Origin: Tenacibaculum larymnensis
GTDB lineage: Bacteria; Bacteroidota; Bacteroidia; Flavobacteriales; Flavobacteriaceae
Length of the DNA stretch: 64,000 nucleotides
Direction: 5' to 3'
Assembly (NCBI RefSeq): GCF_028829235.1
Contig: NZ_JAIWJY010000004.1
Span: forward strand, 310,001-374,000
A program made the translations under genes and the position numbers. Below the pieces are notes generated by a model that saw only the letters and a program-made list of their open reading frames with translations, was not told the DNA's origin and made no database searches. Shown here piece by piece: positions 24,018-32,750 of the stretch. The stretch's first letter is position 1, and each line of letters begins with the position of its first letter.

Positions 24018-24029
24018 AAACAAATTACT

Positions 24030-25142
24030 ATGAAACGCTATTTATTTATTCTTTCCTTATTTGTGTTCTTTACACAATGTAAACAAGAAGCTAAAAAAAC
24101 TACTGAAAAGAAACCTGCTAAAAGCACTGTGAAATACGCCAAGGGGTTTGATATTATTTCAGAAAACGGAGTAAAAAAATTAGTGATCAAAAAGGCTTTT
24201 CAAAGCTCACACGACCTATATTCTTATACGCTTACCGATAAAACCGATCTTTCTAAAAATGAAATTAAAGTTCCTGTAGAAAAAATGGTGGTTACCAGTA
24301 CCACGCACGTTCCAATGTTGGAACTTTTGAATGCTGAAAATACTATTGTTGGTTTTCCGCACACCAAATATGTTTCTTCAAAAAGGACAAGAAAAAGAAT
24401 TGACGAAGGTAACATTGTTGAATTAGGTTTAGAACAAGATATGAACACCGAAAAACTTATCGATTTAGAGCCTGAATTAGTTATTGGTTTTGCTTTGCAT
24501 CCAAATACAAAACTATACCAAAACATCAAAAAAACGGGAGTTCCTGTGATTTTTAATGGTGATTGGTTAGAAGAAACGCCTTTAGGGAGAGCGGAATGGA
24601 TTAAATTCTTCGGAGCTTTATACGGAAAAGAAAAGGAAGCAGACAGTATTTTTACGAACATAGAAACAGAGTACTTAAAAGCAAAAGAAATTGCTAAAAA
24701 CAGCGATAAACAACCTACGATTTTATCTGGAAGCATGTTTAAAGATGTTTGGAATGTTCCTGCTGGTGAAAGTTTTATCGCTACCTTTTTTAACGATGCA
24801 AACCTTAATTACTTATGGAAAGAAACTAGCGGAACGGGGAGTTTGCAACTTAATTTTGAAAGTGTATTAGAAAAAGGACAACATGCCGATTTTTGGTTTA
24901 ACTGTGGCTTGTATGCTACCAAAGAACAGCTAACTAACGCAAATATTCATTACAAAGAGTTTGATGCATTTACTAATAACAAGATATTTTCTATCGGACA
25001 TAACAAAGGAGAAAGTGGCGGTTTAATTTACTTTGAACTCTCTCCTATACGACCAGACTTAGTGCTGAAAGATTTGATAAAAATTACACATCCTAATTTG
25101 CTCCCAGAATATGAATTGACTTTTTATAAGGAAATGGAGTAA
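24030..25142 (+). CDS. BtuF-like substrate-binding lipoprotein
   Basis: A 370-residue periplasmic binding protein with a lipoprotein signal (FVFFTQC, Cys17), then a Lys/Thr-rich linker. The COG0614 fold shows in VPMLELLNAENTIVGFPHTKY, LEQDMNTEKLIDLEPELVIGF, and the late HNKGESGGLIYFE and SPIRPDLVLKDLIKI blocks. It is likely to deliver cobalamin/cobinamide or another corrinoid to an inner-membrane ABC importer, inferred from its place 12 bp after cobC. The permease and ATPase genes are not next to it. Confidence 0.8.
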   Translation: MKRYLFILSLFVFFTQCKQEAKKTTEKKPAKSTVKYAKGFDIISENGVKKLVIKKAFQSSHDLYSYTLTDKTDLSKNEIKVPVEKMVVTSTTHVPMLELLNAENTIVGFPHTKYVSSKRTRKRIDEGNIVELGLEQDMNTEKLIDLEPELVIGFALHPNTKLYQNIKKTGVPVIFNGDWLEETPLGRAEWIKFFGALYGKEKEADSIFTNIETEYLKAKEIAKNSDKQPTILSGSMFKDVWNVPAGESFIATFFNDANLNYLWKETSGTGSLQLNFESVLEKGQHADFWFNCGLYATKEQLTNANIHYKEFDAFTNNKIFSIGHNKGESGGLIYFELSPIRPDLVLKDLIKITHPNLLPEYELTFYKEME

Positions 25143-25265
25143 GTTTTTGAATTATGATTTACGATTGATGAATTGGTCAAAACACCTAGTTTCCCTTTAT
25201 TTTAAATCATTTTTATATACTATATTTATACATTTCTTAATTAATTTTAATAAAAGCTTTTGAAA

Positions 25266-25469
25266 ATGAAATATAATTATCTAGTTCTAATAATGACTTT
25301 GTGTTTCTCATTTGTCTCTTGTTCTAACGATGAAAATGATTGTTTATCAGAAAAAACTGAAATCATCGAGAAATTCAACAAACTAATTGAATTAGCTGAA
25401 GGAGACGAAGCACAACAAAAAGCATTAATACAACAACGTGATGATAAATTAAAATCATTAAACTGTTAA
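25266..25469 (+). CDS. Small lipoprotein of unknown function
   Basis: 67 residues: a lipoprotein signal with lipobox SFVSC (Cys about 19), then an acidic stretch and a helix-forming, Gln/Lys-rich C-terminus that may form a short coiled coil, ending in Cys. ATG at 25266 is preferred over the TTG two codons earlier. The next ORF starts directly after its stop, so both are probably on one message. I do not recognise a family. Confidence 0.55.
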   Translation: MKYNYLVLIMTLCFSFVSCSNDENDCLSEKTEIIEKFNKLIELAEGDEAQQKALIQQRDDKLKSLNC

Positions 25470-25790
25470 ATGAAAAAATTAACAGTAAGTGCTTGGAATG
25501 ATGATAAACATAATCAACGAGGGAACGGATATGGAATTAGAGTTGGTGTAAAAGGACGTGATTTTTTTGAAGAAAAAATCTCTGAAATTAATTTATCAAT
25601 CGAAAACTCCAGCTTCTTTAAGGTAAAAATAACAAGTGGTTTTTGGAAAGATTGTCCAGAATTTAGAGATAAAAGAATCGGAAAATGGCTTATTGAAAAT
25701 AATTTTACTTTTTGGAAAAAGGGAATGCCTCCTAAGTTCTACTTAACCGTTTTAGGTAATAATCAATTCCTTTTGGAAAAAATTGACTAA
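25470..25790 (+). CDS. Conserved-looking hypothetical protein, 106 residues
   Basis: Starts immediately after the stop of the small lipoprotein gene. The sequence is soluble and basic with an aromatic pattern (FWKDCPEFRDKRIGKWLIE, FTFWKKGMPP). No signal or membrane segment is present. I do not recognise a family and assign no function; the compact, evenly charged composition suggests a real folded protein. Convergent with alkB. Confidence 0.5.
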   Translation: MKKLTVSAWNDDKHNQRGNGYGIRVGVKGRDFFEEKISEINLSIENSSFFKVKITSGFWKDCPEFRDKRIGKWLIENNFTFWKKGMPPKFYLTVLGNNQFLLEKID

Positions 25791-25833
25791 ATACTAAAGA
25801 AAATAAAAGTAAACTATTTACTATTATATACCC

Positions 25834-26442
25834 CTACCTCACAATCGTTCTAAACGTTAAGTTCACCCGTGGTCGGTGGACTTTTTTTGTAGGCGGTAAT
25901 CGGTGTAGCCAATGGGTTTGGGTTTCGTCTTTCATCACCAATAACGAACCATGTTCTAACACTTTATACACCGTTTCTTTGGTTTGTTTGTGTTTAAATC
26001 CAAAACGTCTTTCTGCACCAAAGCTTAACGAAGCAATCGCTCCGTTCTTTTTTAAATCTTTTTCTCCGTCACTATGCCACGCCATTCCTTCAGAACCATC
26101 GTGGTATAAATTCAGTAAGCAAGAGTTATAGGTTTCGCCTGTTTCCTTTTCAACTAGTCCTTTTAACGCTAACAATTCTTTGGTAAATGGTAAGGCTGTT
26201 TTGGTAATGTTAGAATAGGAATATTCAAAGGGTTTTTCGGCATACCAAGCTACTTTTCGTTTGGTTACCATGCGTTTACCAAAAATAATAGCTTCATCGT
26301 TACGCCATTCAATAGAATTCAATAAAGCCTCGTAATAATGGTCTGCTAGTTCCTTAGACAAAACAATTCCGTAGTAGTTTACCGTTCCATCTTTCGGAAG
26401 TAAGTTTTTAGGAGCATCGCCAAATTGTAAGAATAAGTCCAT
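25834..26442 (-). CDS. AlkB-like 2-oxoglutarate/Fe(II) dioxygenase
   Basis: A 202-residue AlkB-family protein that would reverse alkylation damage in nucleic acids by oxidative demethylation. Iron ligands are His123 and Asp125 in MAWHSDGEK and His180 in HWLHRLPP; the 2-oxoglutarate-binding arginines lie in PRVNLTFRTI. The NLYHDGSEGM block and total length resemble ALKBH2/3-type bacterial proteins, which lack the long N-terminal extension. Ends convergently with the hypothetical gene pair; a terminator of the upstream gene lies before it. Confidence 0.92.
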   Translation of the reverse strand: MDLFLQFGDAPKNLLPKDGTVNYYGIVLSKELADHYYEALLNSIEWRNDEAIIFGKRMVTKRKVAWYAEKPFEYSYSNITKTALPFTKELLALKGLVEKETGETYNSCLLNLYHDGSEGMAWHSDGEKDLKKNGAIASLSFGAERRFGFKHKQTKETVYKVLEHGSLLVMKDETQTHWLHRLPPTKKVHRPRVNLTFRTIVR

Positions 26443-26454
26443 CGCTATAAAATT

Positions 26455-26481
26455 AAAAAACTCCTGTAGATTACAGGAGCT
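26455..26481 (-). terminator. Terminator of the 399-residue lipoprotein gene
   Basis: CTCCTGTA (26461-26468), loop GAT, TACAGGAG (26472-26479); on the minus strand the hairpin is followed by a run of T's (AAAAAA on the plus strand at 26455-26460). Confidence 0.8.
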
Positions 26482-26486
26482 TTTCT

Positions 26487-27686
26487 TTAATTTCTAAACT
26501 TATTTCGTGTGATAATATGTTTTAGTTTCTGTTTTAAGTCGGTACCCGTATCGTATACCATTTGTTCGTTAGATGGAAAAATCACTACTCTTTCATTCAA
26601 TAAATCTAACAGTGAAGTCTCTAACGCTCTTTTGTCACCATCATAATCGGCATATACATGCTCAAATACAAACTCACTTTGAATAGGAAACTTTTGTACT
26701 AATTGATTCGTTCTGTTATCAATATACTTTACAACTCCACTAACTCGGCTGCTTTTAAACTGCGTAAATTGATATAATTTACAACGAATTACTTTGTACT
26801 TATCTACCTTTATTTTATTTCCTAAACTATCCTTCACGTAGTTACCGTTGTTATCTAACAAGTACTTGTAACCGTCTTTAATTCTTTTTTCTTTAATGAT
26901 TTCTTTTTCGCGAACTTGTTCAGGAGAAATTTCAATATTTCTAAAATCTAATTCCAAATCAAAATCATAACGAATTTTTCTGTCTTTATTTGCATGATAT
27001 ACGGTCCATAAATCATTTAATCCGTAGGTATCAATCGCCAATAAATCTCTTTCTAATCTTTTAGGAATTATTTGATTGGTTTTATTTCTTACTGATACAT
27101 GTACAAAATCTGTCCCCAACTCATGAGCTTCTTCAATTAACGCTCTTGTATCTTTATAATTCGGGTTGATTTTATCTAAATGTCTTAGCTCATCAAAAGC
27201 ATGTCGGTAATTAATTTTATTACGTTTTCCGTCATTCAACAAGGCAACTCCATTTTCGTATAAATAATCGGCATAGTTTTCTTTAGCTTCAATAATTCTA
27301 TCAGCATAACTAACCATTTTGAATTTAGCATCTCTTCCTGATGATAAAATTCGTAACGGTAATAATGGTTTAATTCTTTCCTGACGATTATTTAATCGTT
27401 GGTATAAATTATAAATAGATTCTAAATTCGACGGATTTTGCTCTTTTTCTAAAAATGAAATACGGTCTAAATCTCTTTGAGTCGCTTTAGCAAAAGCTTC
27501 TTGAAGCATCAACACATACGGCTGATTTTTCTCTTTGGTTTTGTTCTTTGCTAAATTTTCTATTGATAAAGAAATAGCTTTTTCGTAATCACCAGAATTA
27601 ATAGCCTTTTCGGTAGTTTTAATACTACTACAAGACGCTAATACTAGCACTGAAAAAATAGATAGTAGGGTAGTTTTTTTAATCAT
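26487..27686 (-). CDS. Lipoprotein of unknown function, Bacteroidota type
   Basis: A 399-residue lipoprotein with lipobox VLASC (Cys about 19). The N-terminal half looks like TPR-type helices (INSGDYEKAISLSIENL, then a second helical block with IYNLYQRLNN). The C-terminal half is likely beta-rich with several charged strands. I recall similar proteins as conserved hypotheticals in Flavobacteriaceae but know no function. It is in the same direction as the M1 aminopeptidase 107 bp upstream. Confidence 0.7.
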   Translation of the reverse strand: MIKKTTLLSIFSVLVLASCSSIKTTEKAINSGDYEKAISLSIENLAKNKTKEKNQPYVLMLQEAFAKATQRDLDRISFLEKEQNPSNLESIYNLYQRLNNRQERIKPLLPLRILSSGRDAKFKMVSYADRIIEAKENYADYLYENGVALLNDGKRNKINYRHAFDELRHLDKINPNYKDTRALIEEAHELGTDFVHVSVRNKTNQIIPKRLERDLLAIDTYGLNDLWTVYHANKDRKIRYDFDLELDFRNIEISPEQVREKEIIKEKRIKDGYKYLLDNNGNYVKDSLGNKIKVDKYKVIRCKLYQFTQFKSSRVSGVVKYIDNRTNQLVQKFPIQSEFVFEHVYADYDGDKRALETSLLDLLNERVVIFPSNEQMVYDTGTDLKQKLKHIITRNKFRN

Positions 27687-27793
27687 AAAGTTTAAGTTTC
27701 GCTAGAAAATTCAATTTCTGTGCCAAAACTAAGTATTCTTTTTAACTTAAACTTTATGATTTTATATAATATGTGCTAAGAGTTTAATTTTGT

Positions 27794-30241
27794 TTACTCT
27801 AACAATTTTGCTGTTGCAATTTGTATAACTCGTAAGTTATTATCAATGTTTGAAGGATTGTTTGCCTTTTGCATTTCTACTAATTGACGTAACAAGTTAA
27901 TTCCTACTTTATCAAAATTATATTGCTTGTATTGCAATCCTTTCGCTACAATATCATCCGCTAAATTTTGAATGGCTTCTGTATTGTTACTTTTTCCAAT
28001 TTTATCAAACGCTTCTTTGTATAAAGATTGAATTTTCTTATTCGGACTTAAGAACATTCCTGCCATTACATTACCCGCAATAAAACTTAACTCTGTATCG
28101 TCATTTTCTTCTAAATAAATACGTGTTAACGGAGTGGCTACAATCTTTTTTACTTCTAACGGTAAGGTTTTTGATTTTTGAATTGCCAACTGCTTATCGA
28201 TATAATACATTGCTACCAATGATTTACCCAATACTGAGTATGATTTACTTTGTAAACCTTTATCAAATACCGATTTTAATGCAGGGTCAGTTAACTTTCC
28301 TAAGGTTTCAATAGCAGCCGCTTGTACTAATGTTTTAGGATCGTTATTAGCCATTTTCATAATTTTATCAATCACATTTCTCTTTGAATTTTTATTGATT
28401 AGATTGATGTTTTCCAACGCTAAAATTCTGATTTTATAAAAATCGTCATTCATCGCTCCAGCAACTGCATTAAACGCATTTTTATCATCTTGATGTTTTG
28501 CAACTTCTAACAACGCTTCTCTTTTATGAGCATAGTTTTGAGCATATTTTAATTGATGGATATAATCACTCAACACTTTATTTTCTGAAATATCACATAG
28601 TAATACTCCATCTGCATTTACTTGAATTAAATCTGGTTGTTTAGTAAAAGGGAAGGTAAACGAAGCATCTCTACCATCCACAAAAACATTATGACGTGTA
28701 CGTTTACCTCCTTCAAAAACATCAATTGCAAATGGGAATTTAAACTCGTTAATTTGTGTTTGCATGATATTTACAGTTACCGTTTTACGTAACTTGTTAT
28801 AATCATACGAAATAGACAACTTCGGGTGACCACTATTAAAATACCACTGATTGAAAAACCAGTTTAAATCTTTTCCGGTAACTTTTTCAAAAGCCAAACG
28901 TAACTGATGTGCTTCTGCTGTTCCGTATTTATAATCGGTTAAATAGGTATTTAATGTCGTATAAAAAGCATCATCGCCTAAATAGTTACGTAACATGTGT
29001 AAAATAGCGCCACCTTTGTTGTAACTCACCGCATCAAACATATCTTCTTTATCATCGTAATAAAAACGAACTAAATGCTTGTCATAATTTTGCCCTTGCT
29101 TATACGCCTCGCTATCTTCAAACAAATGTGCATCTGCTTCGTCTTTTCCATATTTATGCTCTAACCATAAATATTCGCTATAATTCGCAAAACTCTCATT
29201 TACAGTTAAGTTACTCCAACTTTCAGTTGTAACTAAATCACCAAACCAGTGATGAAAAACTTCGTGTGCAATGGTATTTTCTTGTACGTTTTCATCAATT
29301 AACTGCCCTGGTCTTTGGTATGCGTTTTCTCCATGAATTACCGCTGTGGTATTTTCCATCGCTCCACTAACATAATCGCGACCAACTATTTGTGCATACT
29401 TATTCCAAGGATACTCAATTCCTGTAATTTTTGAGAAAAAAGCTAACATTTCAGGCGTATTTCCAAAAATATCTTTTGCATACGGAGCATATTCCTTTTC
29501 TACATAATAATCAACTGGAATATCTTTGTACTTGTCTTTAATAATCTCATACTCTCCTACTCCCATAAAGAATAAATACGGAGCGTGTTTTTGAGTAAAA
29601 TTCCAATAATCGGTACGAGTTCCATCTGCATTTGTTTTTTGCTTTTCTAATTTTCCGTTAGAAAGTGTTACATACTTTTGCGGAACCGTCATGTAAATTT
29701 CTTGTGATGTTTTTTGATTCGGTGCATCAATTGTTGGAAACCAACAACTACTCGCTTCAGTTTCACCTTGCGTCCAAATTTGGGTCGGTTTGTTTTTATC
29801 TAAGCCTTTCGGATTGATAAAATATAACCCTTTTGCTGAAGTAATTGCAGCACTTCCTTTTTGTTTTACTCTTTCAGGACGTGCAGTATATTTAATATAC
29901 AGCGTAAACTCTTCATTTCGATTGTATTTGCGAGGTAAATTGATAACCAACTCAAAATCGTCATAATTAAAATCTAATGGTTGGTTATTCATCATTACTT
30001 TATGAATTTCCATTGCTTTGGCATCTAAAGTAACTTTATCTGTTTCGTAAAAATGTGGTTTTAGTGTTACCCATTCTTCTCCATTCATTTCTTGTTCTTG
30101 AAAGTTAAAATCTACTTTTAACTTCGTATGAATTAAACTATGAACTTTGTCTCTTTCAGCTCTATAAACTTTATTTGATTGAGAGAATAATGTTACTGTA
30201 AAAAGGGTAACAACGACAACAAGGAGTTTTTGAAACTTCAT
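27794..30241 (-). CDS. Exported M1 family aminopeptidase with HEAT-like C-terminus
   Basis: An 815-residue zinc aminopeptidase with a signal peptide (LLVVVVTLFTVTLFSQ). The exopeptidase motif GAMEN is present at about 293-297 and the zinc site is HEVFH (326-330) followed after 18 residues by Glu349 (HExxH-x18-E). The C-terminal 250 residues are helical and repeat-like (HQDDKNAFNAV, KMANNDPKTLVQAAAIE), as in other M1 enzymes. It probably trims peptides in the periplasm or at the surface. The ATG at 30241 begins the signal peptide; the upstream 7 codons are excluded. Confidence 0.93.
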   Translation of the reverse strand: MKFQKLLVVVVTLFTVTLFSQSNKVYRAERDKVHSLIHTKLKVDFNFQEQEMNGEEWVTLKPHFYETDKVTLDAKAMEIHKVMMNNQPLDFNYDDFELVINLPRKYNRNEEFTLYIKYTARPERVKQKGSAAITSAKGLYFINPKGLDKNKPTQIWTQGETEASSCWFPTIDAPNQKTSQEIYMTVPQKYVTLSNGKLEKQKTNADGTRTDYWNFTQKHAPYLFFMGVGEYEIIKDKYKDIPVDYYVEKEYAPYAKDIFGNTPEMLAFFSKITGIEYPWNKYAQIVGRDYVSGAMENTTAVIHGENAYQRPGQLIDENVQENTIAHEVFHHWFGDLVTTESWSNLTVNESFANYSEYLWLEHKYGKDEADAHLFEDSEAYKQGQNYDKHLVRFYYDDKEDMFDAVSYNKGGAILHMLRNYLGDDAFYTTLNTYLTDYKYGTAEAHQLRLAFEKVTGKDLNWFFNQWYFNSGHPKLSISYDYNKLRKTVTVNIMQTQINEFKFPFAIDVFEGGKRTRHNVFVDGRDASFTFPFTKQPDLIQVNADGVLLCDISENKVLSDYIHQLKYAQNYAHKREALLEVAKHQDDKNAFNAVAGAMNDDFYKIRILALENINLINKNSKRNVIDKIMKMANNDPKTLVQAAAIETLGKLTDPALKSVFDKGLQSKSYSVLGKSLVAMYYIDKQLAIQKSKTLPLEVKKIVATPLTRIYLEENDDTELSFIAGNVMAGMFLSPNKKIQSLYKEAFDKIGKSNNTEAIQNLADDIVAKGLQYKQYNFDKVGINLLRQLVEMQKANNPSNIDNNLRVIQIATAKLLE

Positions 30242-30308
30242 ATATTTTTGTTTAGACTCCAAAAATAGGAAAATCTATTGGTAGGCTTGTTAATGCCCCG
30301 TTAAAAAG

Positions 30309-30342
30309 AAAAAAGCCATCAGATAATCTGATGGCTTTTTAA
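30309..30342 (-). terminator. Terminator after the DUF4252 gene cluster
   Basis: AGCCATCAGA-TAA-TCTGATGGCT with A's before and T's after; perfect 10-bp stem plus A/T extension, usable in both directions. It lies just after the last DUF4252 gene (minus strand). Confidence 0.8.
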
Positions 30343-30360
30343 TATTTTTAATAATGGCGG

Positions 30361-30921
30361 TTACTCTGCTTTATCTGAGACTATATCATTATCTCCTAAA
30401 ATCATTTTAAATTGTTTTAGGTCTACATTTCCTGCATCGAAATTAGCTTTCTGCATCATTCCCATAATTTTGTTAACATCCATATTTTCTCCTAAAACAC
30501 GTGCTACACCTACTCCCATTCCTTTTCCATAACCAAAAGCTATAATTTCGTCGATAGCATCTGCTTCACCTAAATAATAAATTGCAGCATTGGCTCCGTC
30601 TTTTTTAAATTTCATCAACTCTTTGTAGTTTGATTTCTTTAAAATAGATTTTAATCTCTCTTTTTCAGCTTTATAACTTGCCTCGTCTAAGTTTTTATAC
30701 GGAACACCTGTAACATTTATTTTTTTTATGCTTTCGTAGGCTTTTTTATCTTCTTCAGAAGCTTTATCCATGCTTAATTGAAGTGCACTTGCTGGTAAGT
30801 CAAACGACATGAAACCTTCTTTGTCTTGACTTTCTACCAAATAACTTTGTAACGATTCTGTTTTACAAGAAACTGTTACAAATGCTATTAGTAACATTGA
30901 ATATATAACTAGTTTTTTCAT
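30361..30921 (-). CDS. DUF4252 domain lipoprotein
   Basis: A 186-residue lipoprotein (lipobox VTVSC, Cys19) of the DUF4252 family found in Bacteroidota behind ECF sigma factors. The body is Lys/Asp-rich with two related alpha/beta segments; IIAFGYGKGMGVGVARVLGENMD is the most hydrophobic part. Function is unknown. It is the last gene of the sigma factor cluster and a divergent paralogue of the gene just upstream. Confidence 0.82.
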   Translation of the reverse strand: MKKLVIYSMLLIAFVTVSCKTESLQSYLVESQDKEGFMSFDLPASALQLSMDKASEEDKKAYESIKKINVTGVPYKNLDEASYKAEKERLKSILKKSNYKELMKFKKDGANAAIYYLGEADAIDEIIAFGYGKGMGVGVARVLGENMDVNKIMGMMQKANFDAGNVDLKQFKMILGDNDIVSDKAE

Positions 30922-30977
30922 TGTTGTTAGTTTTTGATTGAAAGCAGCATTAACGAATTAACGCTGCTCTGTTTGTT

Positions 30978-31493
30978 TTATTTATCTTTCTTTCCGTCTT
31001 TAGAAAACGTTTCTGCTAGTTTAGACATTTTGTTAATATCTATATTTCCTGTTAACGAAACAATTACTGACTCTGGTGATCCGTTTTTAGAATCTTTGTC
31101 TTTTACAAACATTAACACTTCACTTACAAAATCTTTGTTTTTAGTTGCCTTAACATAAATCTTTACACGAGAATCTTTGTCTTTTACTCGCATTAACTCT
31201 ATTAAGTTACTTTTTCCTACAGCTGATTTTACCATATTTTCCATTTGAGCTGCTACGGCAGCATTTTCAGTAGAAAAAACTTTTAATTCTTGTAAGTCTT
31301 GAATCATCTTAAAAACTTCCATTGCTTCATTGTCTTCAGACTCTACTTTAAATTTTGATAAAATTTCAAAAGCATCTTTGTTTACAACAACTGATGAAAC
31401 TTCATCAATATCTTCTAACTTATCAAAAATTGATTGTCCGAAACTTAAGTTAGATACAAATGCTAATGCTAATAATACTATTACTTTTTTCAT
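30978..31493 (-). CDS. DUF4252 domain exported protein
   Basis: A 171-residue protein with a signal peptide (VIVLLALAFVSNLSFGQ) and no lipobox. The DUF4252 pattern shows in FDKLEDIDEVSSVVVNKDAF, LIELMRVKDKDSRVKIYVKA, and VSLTGNIDINKMSKLAE. It is paired with a DUF4252 lipoprotein 56 bp downstream. The pair may be an envelope-stress output or sensor of the adjacent sigma factor; this is inferred from context. Confidence 0.85.
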   Translation of the reverse strand: MKKVIVLLALAFVSNLSFGQSIFDKLEDIDEVSSVVVNKDAFEILSKFKVESEDNEAMEVFKMIQDLQELKVFSTENAAVAAQMENMVKSAVGKSNLIELMRVKDKDSRVKIYVKATKNKDFVSEVLMFVKDKDSKNGSPESVIVSLTGNIDINKMSKLAETFSKDGKKDK

Positions 31494-31533
31494 GATTTCT
31501 TTTGTTTATAAGTACTTGGTTTTACTTTCTTTA

Positions 31534-32004
31534 TTAATTTACAGTGTTTATTACTTTATTTACTGTTTCTTCATAGGTTTCTAAATGTTCAATTGCATCA
31601 CTTCCCTTTTTTAGGTTGTTTGAAACGGCATATATAGCTTCGTTTCCTTTGTTTAAATTGACTGAAACTAGTTGTAACACTTCTTTAATTTGCGCAAACT
31701 GTTTACGTTGTTGATACTTTTGGTATTCTTCGTTACCTATAAATACACTAAATAGTAAGACTACTGACGCTGCTACCGACAACCATTTCCAGTTCTTCTT
31801 AGTTTTCTCAGGTTTTAACTGAATGGTTTGGGTAAAGGTTTCATCTTTACTTTGTTTAAAATAACCAAACATCATACTGTACTCTTGCAAATGAGGTGCC
31901 ACATTGTTTGAGGTAAAATACTCTTGTAGCATCTTTTCTTCTTGCAACGTTGTTTCTGCGTCTAGATATTTTTCTAATAACTTCTCTATGTTAGCTAACT
32001 CCAT
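31534..32004 (-). CDS. Probable anti-sigma factor, membrane-anchored
   Basis: A 156-residue protein: an N-terminal cytosolic helical domain (MELANIEKLLEKYLDAET, with the LLEKYLDAETTLQEE stretch seen in Bacteroidota anti-sigma proteins), one membrane helix near 73-91 (WLSVAASVVLLFSVFIG), and a short periplasmic tail. It overlaps the sigma factor gene by 14 bp, which favours balanced translation of the two. The assignment as anti-sigma rests on position and topology. Confidence 0.72.
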   Translation of the reverse strand: MELANIEKLLEKYLDAETTLQEEKMLQEYFTSNNVAPHLQEYSMMFGYFKQSKDETFTQTIQLKPEKTKKNWKWLSVAASVVLLFSVFIGNEEYQKYQQRKQFAQIKEVLQLVSVNLNKGNEAIYAVSNNLKKGSDAIEHLETYEETVNKVINTVN

Positions 32005-32500
32005 AGTTATGTTTTTTAATGAGTTCTTCTCTTATTGTTTTTCTTGCTCTTGATAAGGCTACCCTTACAGCGGTAGGTTTCATATCTACCATTTTGCATA
32101 TTTCATCAAAATCATACTGTTCGATATCACGTAACTGAATGATTATTTTTTGCTGTTCTGGTAATTTTTCAATGAGCTGATGTACTTGGTTTACACTATC
32201 GTTATGTTCTACTTTCTTTTCTAGCGATGTTTCTTTTTCTTTATAATTGCTATGCACTAATGTTAAATTACTTGCTTGCTTCGATTTTAATCGATCATAA
32301 CAATAATTTTTTGTCATCGTCATCGCAAATGCCTCTACATTTTTGTAGTCGGACAGTTTTTCCCGATTCCTCCACAATTTAAAATACAATTCTTGCGTAG
32401 CGTCTTCAGCTTCTTCTGTAGAAACCAACAACCTTTTCGCTAAACGAAAGACTTTGTCTTTAAATGGTAATACAACTTTTAAAAAGTCTGTTTGGTTCAT
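31991..32500 (-). CDS. ECF-type RNA polymerase sigma factor
   Basis: A 169-residue sigma-70 factor with region 2 (VFRLAKRLLVSTEEAEDATQELYFKLW) and region 4 (IEKLPEQQKIIIQLRDIEQYDFDEI and VRVALSRARKTIREEL). The NRE turn between helices follows the Bacteroidota pattern. First gene of the sigma / anti-sigma / DUF4252 / DUF4252 cluster, which probably includes its own regulon. No target promoter could be recognised. Confidence 0.93.
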   Translation of the reverse strand: MNQTDFLKVVLPFKDKVFRLAKRLLVSTEEAEDATQELYFKLWRNREKLSDYKNVEAFAMTMTKNYCYDRLKSKQASNLTLVHSNYKEKETSLEKKVEHNDSVNQVHQLIEKLPEQQKIIIQLRDIEQYDFDEICKMVDMKPTAVRVALSRARKTIREELIKKHNYGVS

Positions 32501-32750
32501 TGTTTAGTTGATTAATTGTGTAATCCTTTAAAATAAACACTTCTTATTTATCAGGCTTACATAACTACGACGAGGCAGTTTCAAGTTTGTTACATCAATA
32601 ATAAAAAAAATAATATTATTCGTTAAATTGCGTTGGTATTACAGTTAGCACATTCCTTATAAAAGTCCATAATGGGCATTTAGGTATACCACACTCACAT
32701 AACTTGATTAAATCATTAATAAAACAAACAATTACAAAAATCTAAAATAG

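Noticed and set aside
24224..24736. 170-codon minus-strand ORF
   Set aside because: It lies wholly opposite the BtuF-like lipoprotein gene, whose motifs are intact; no promoter or recognisable domain supports it.
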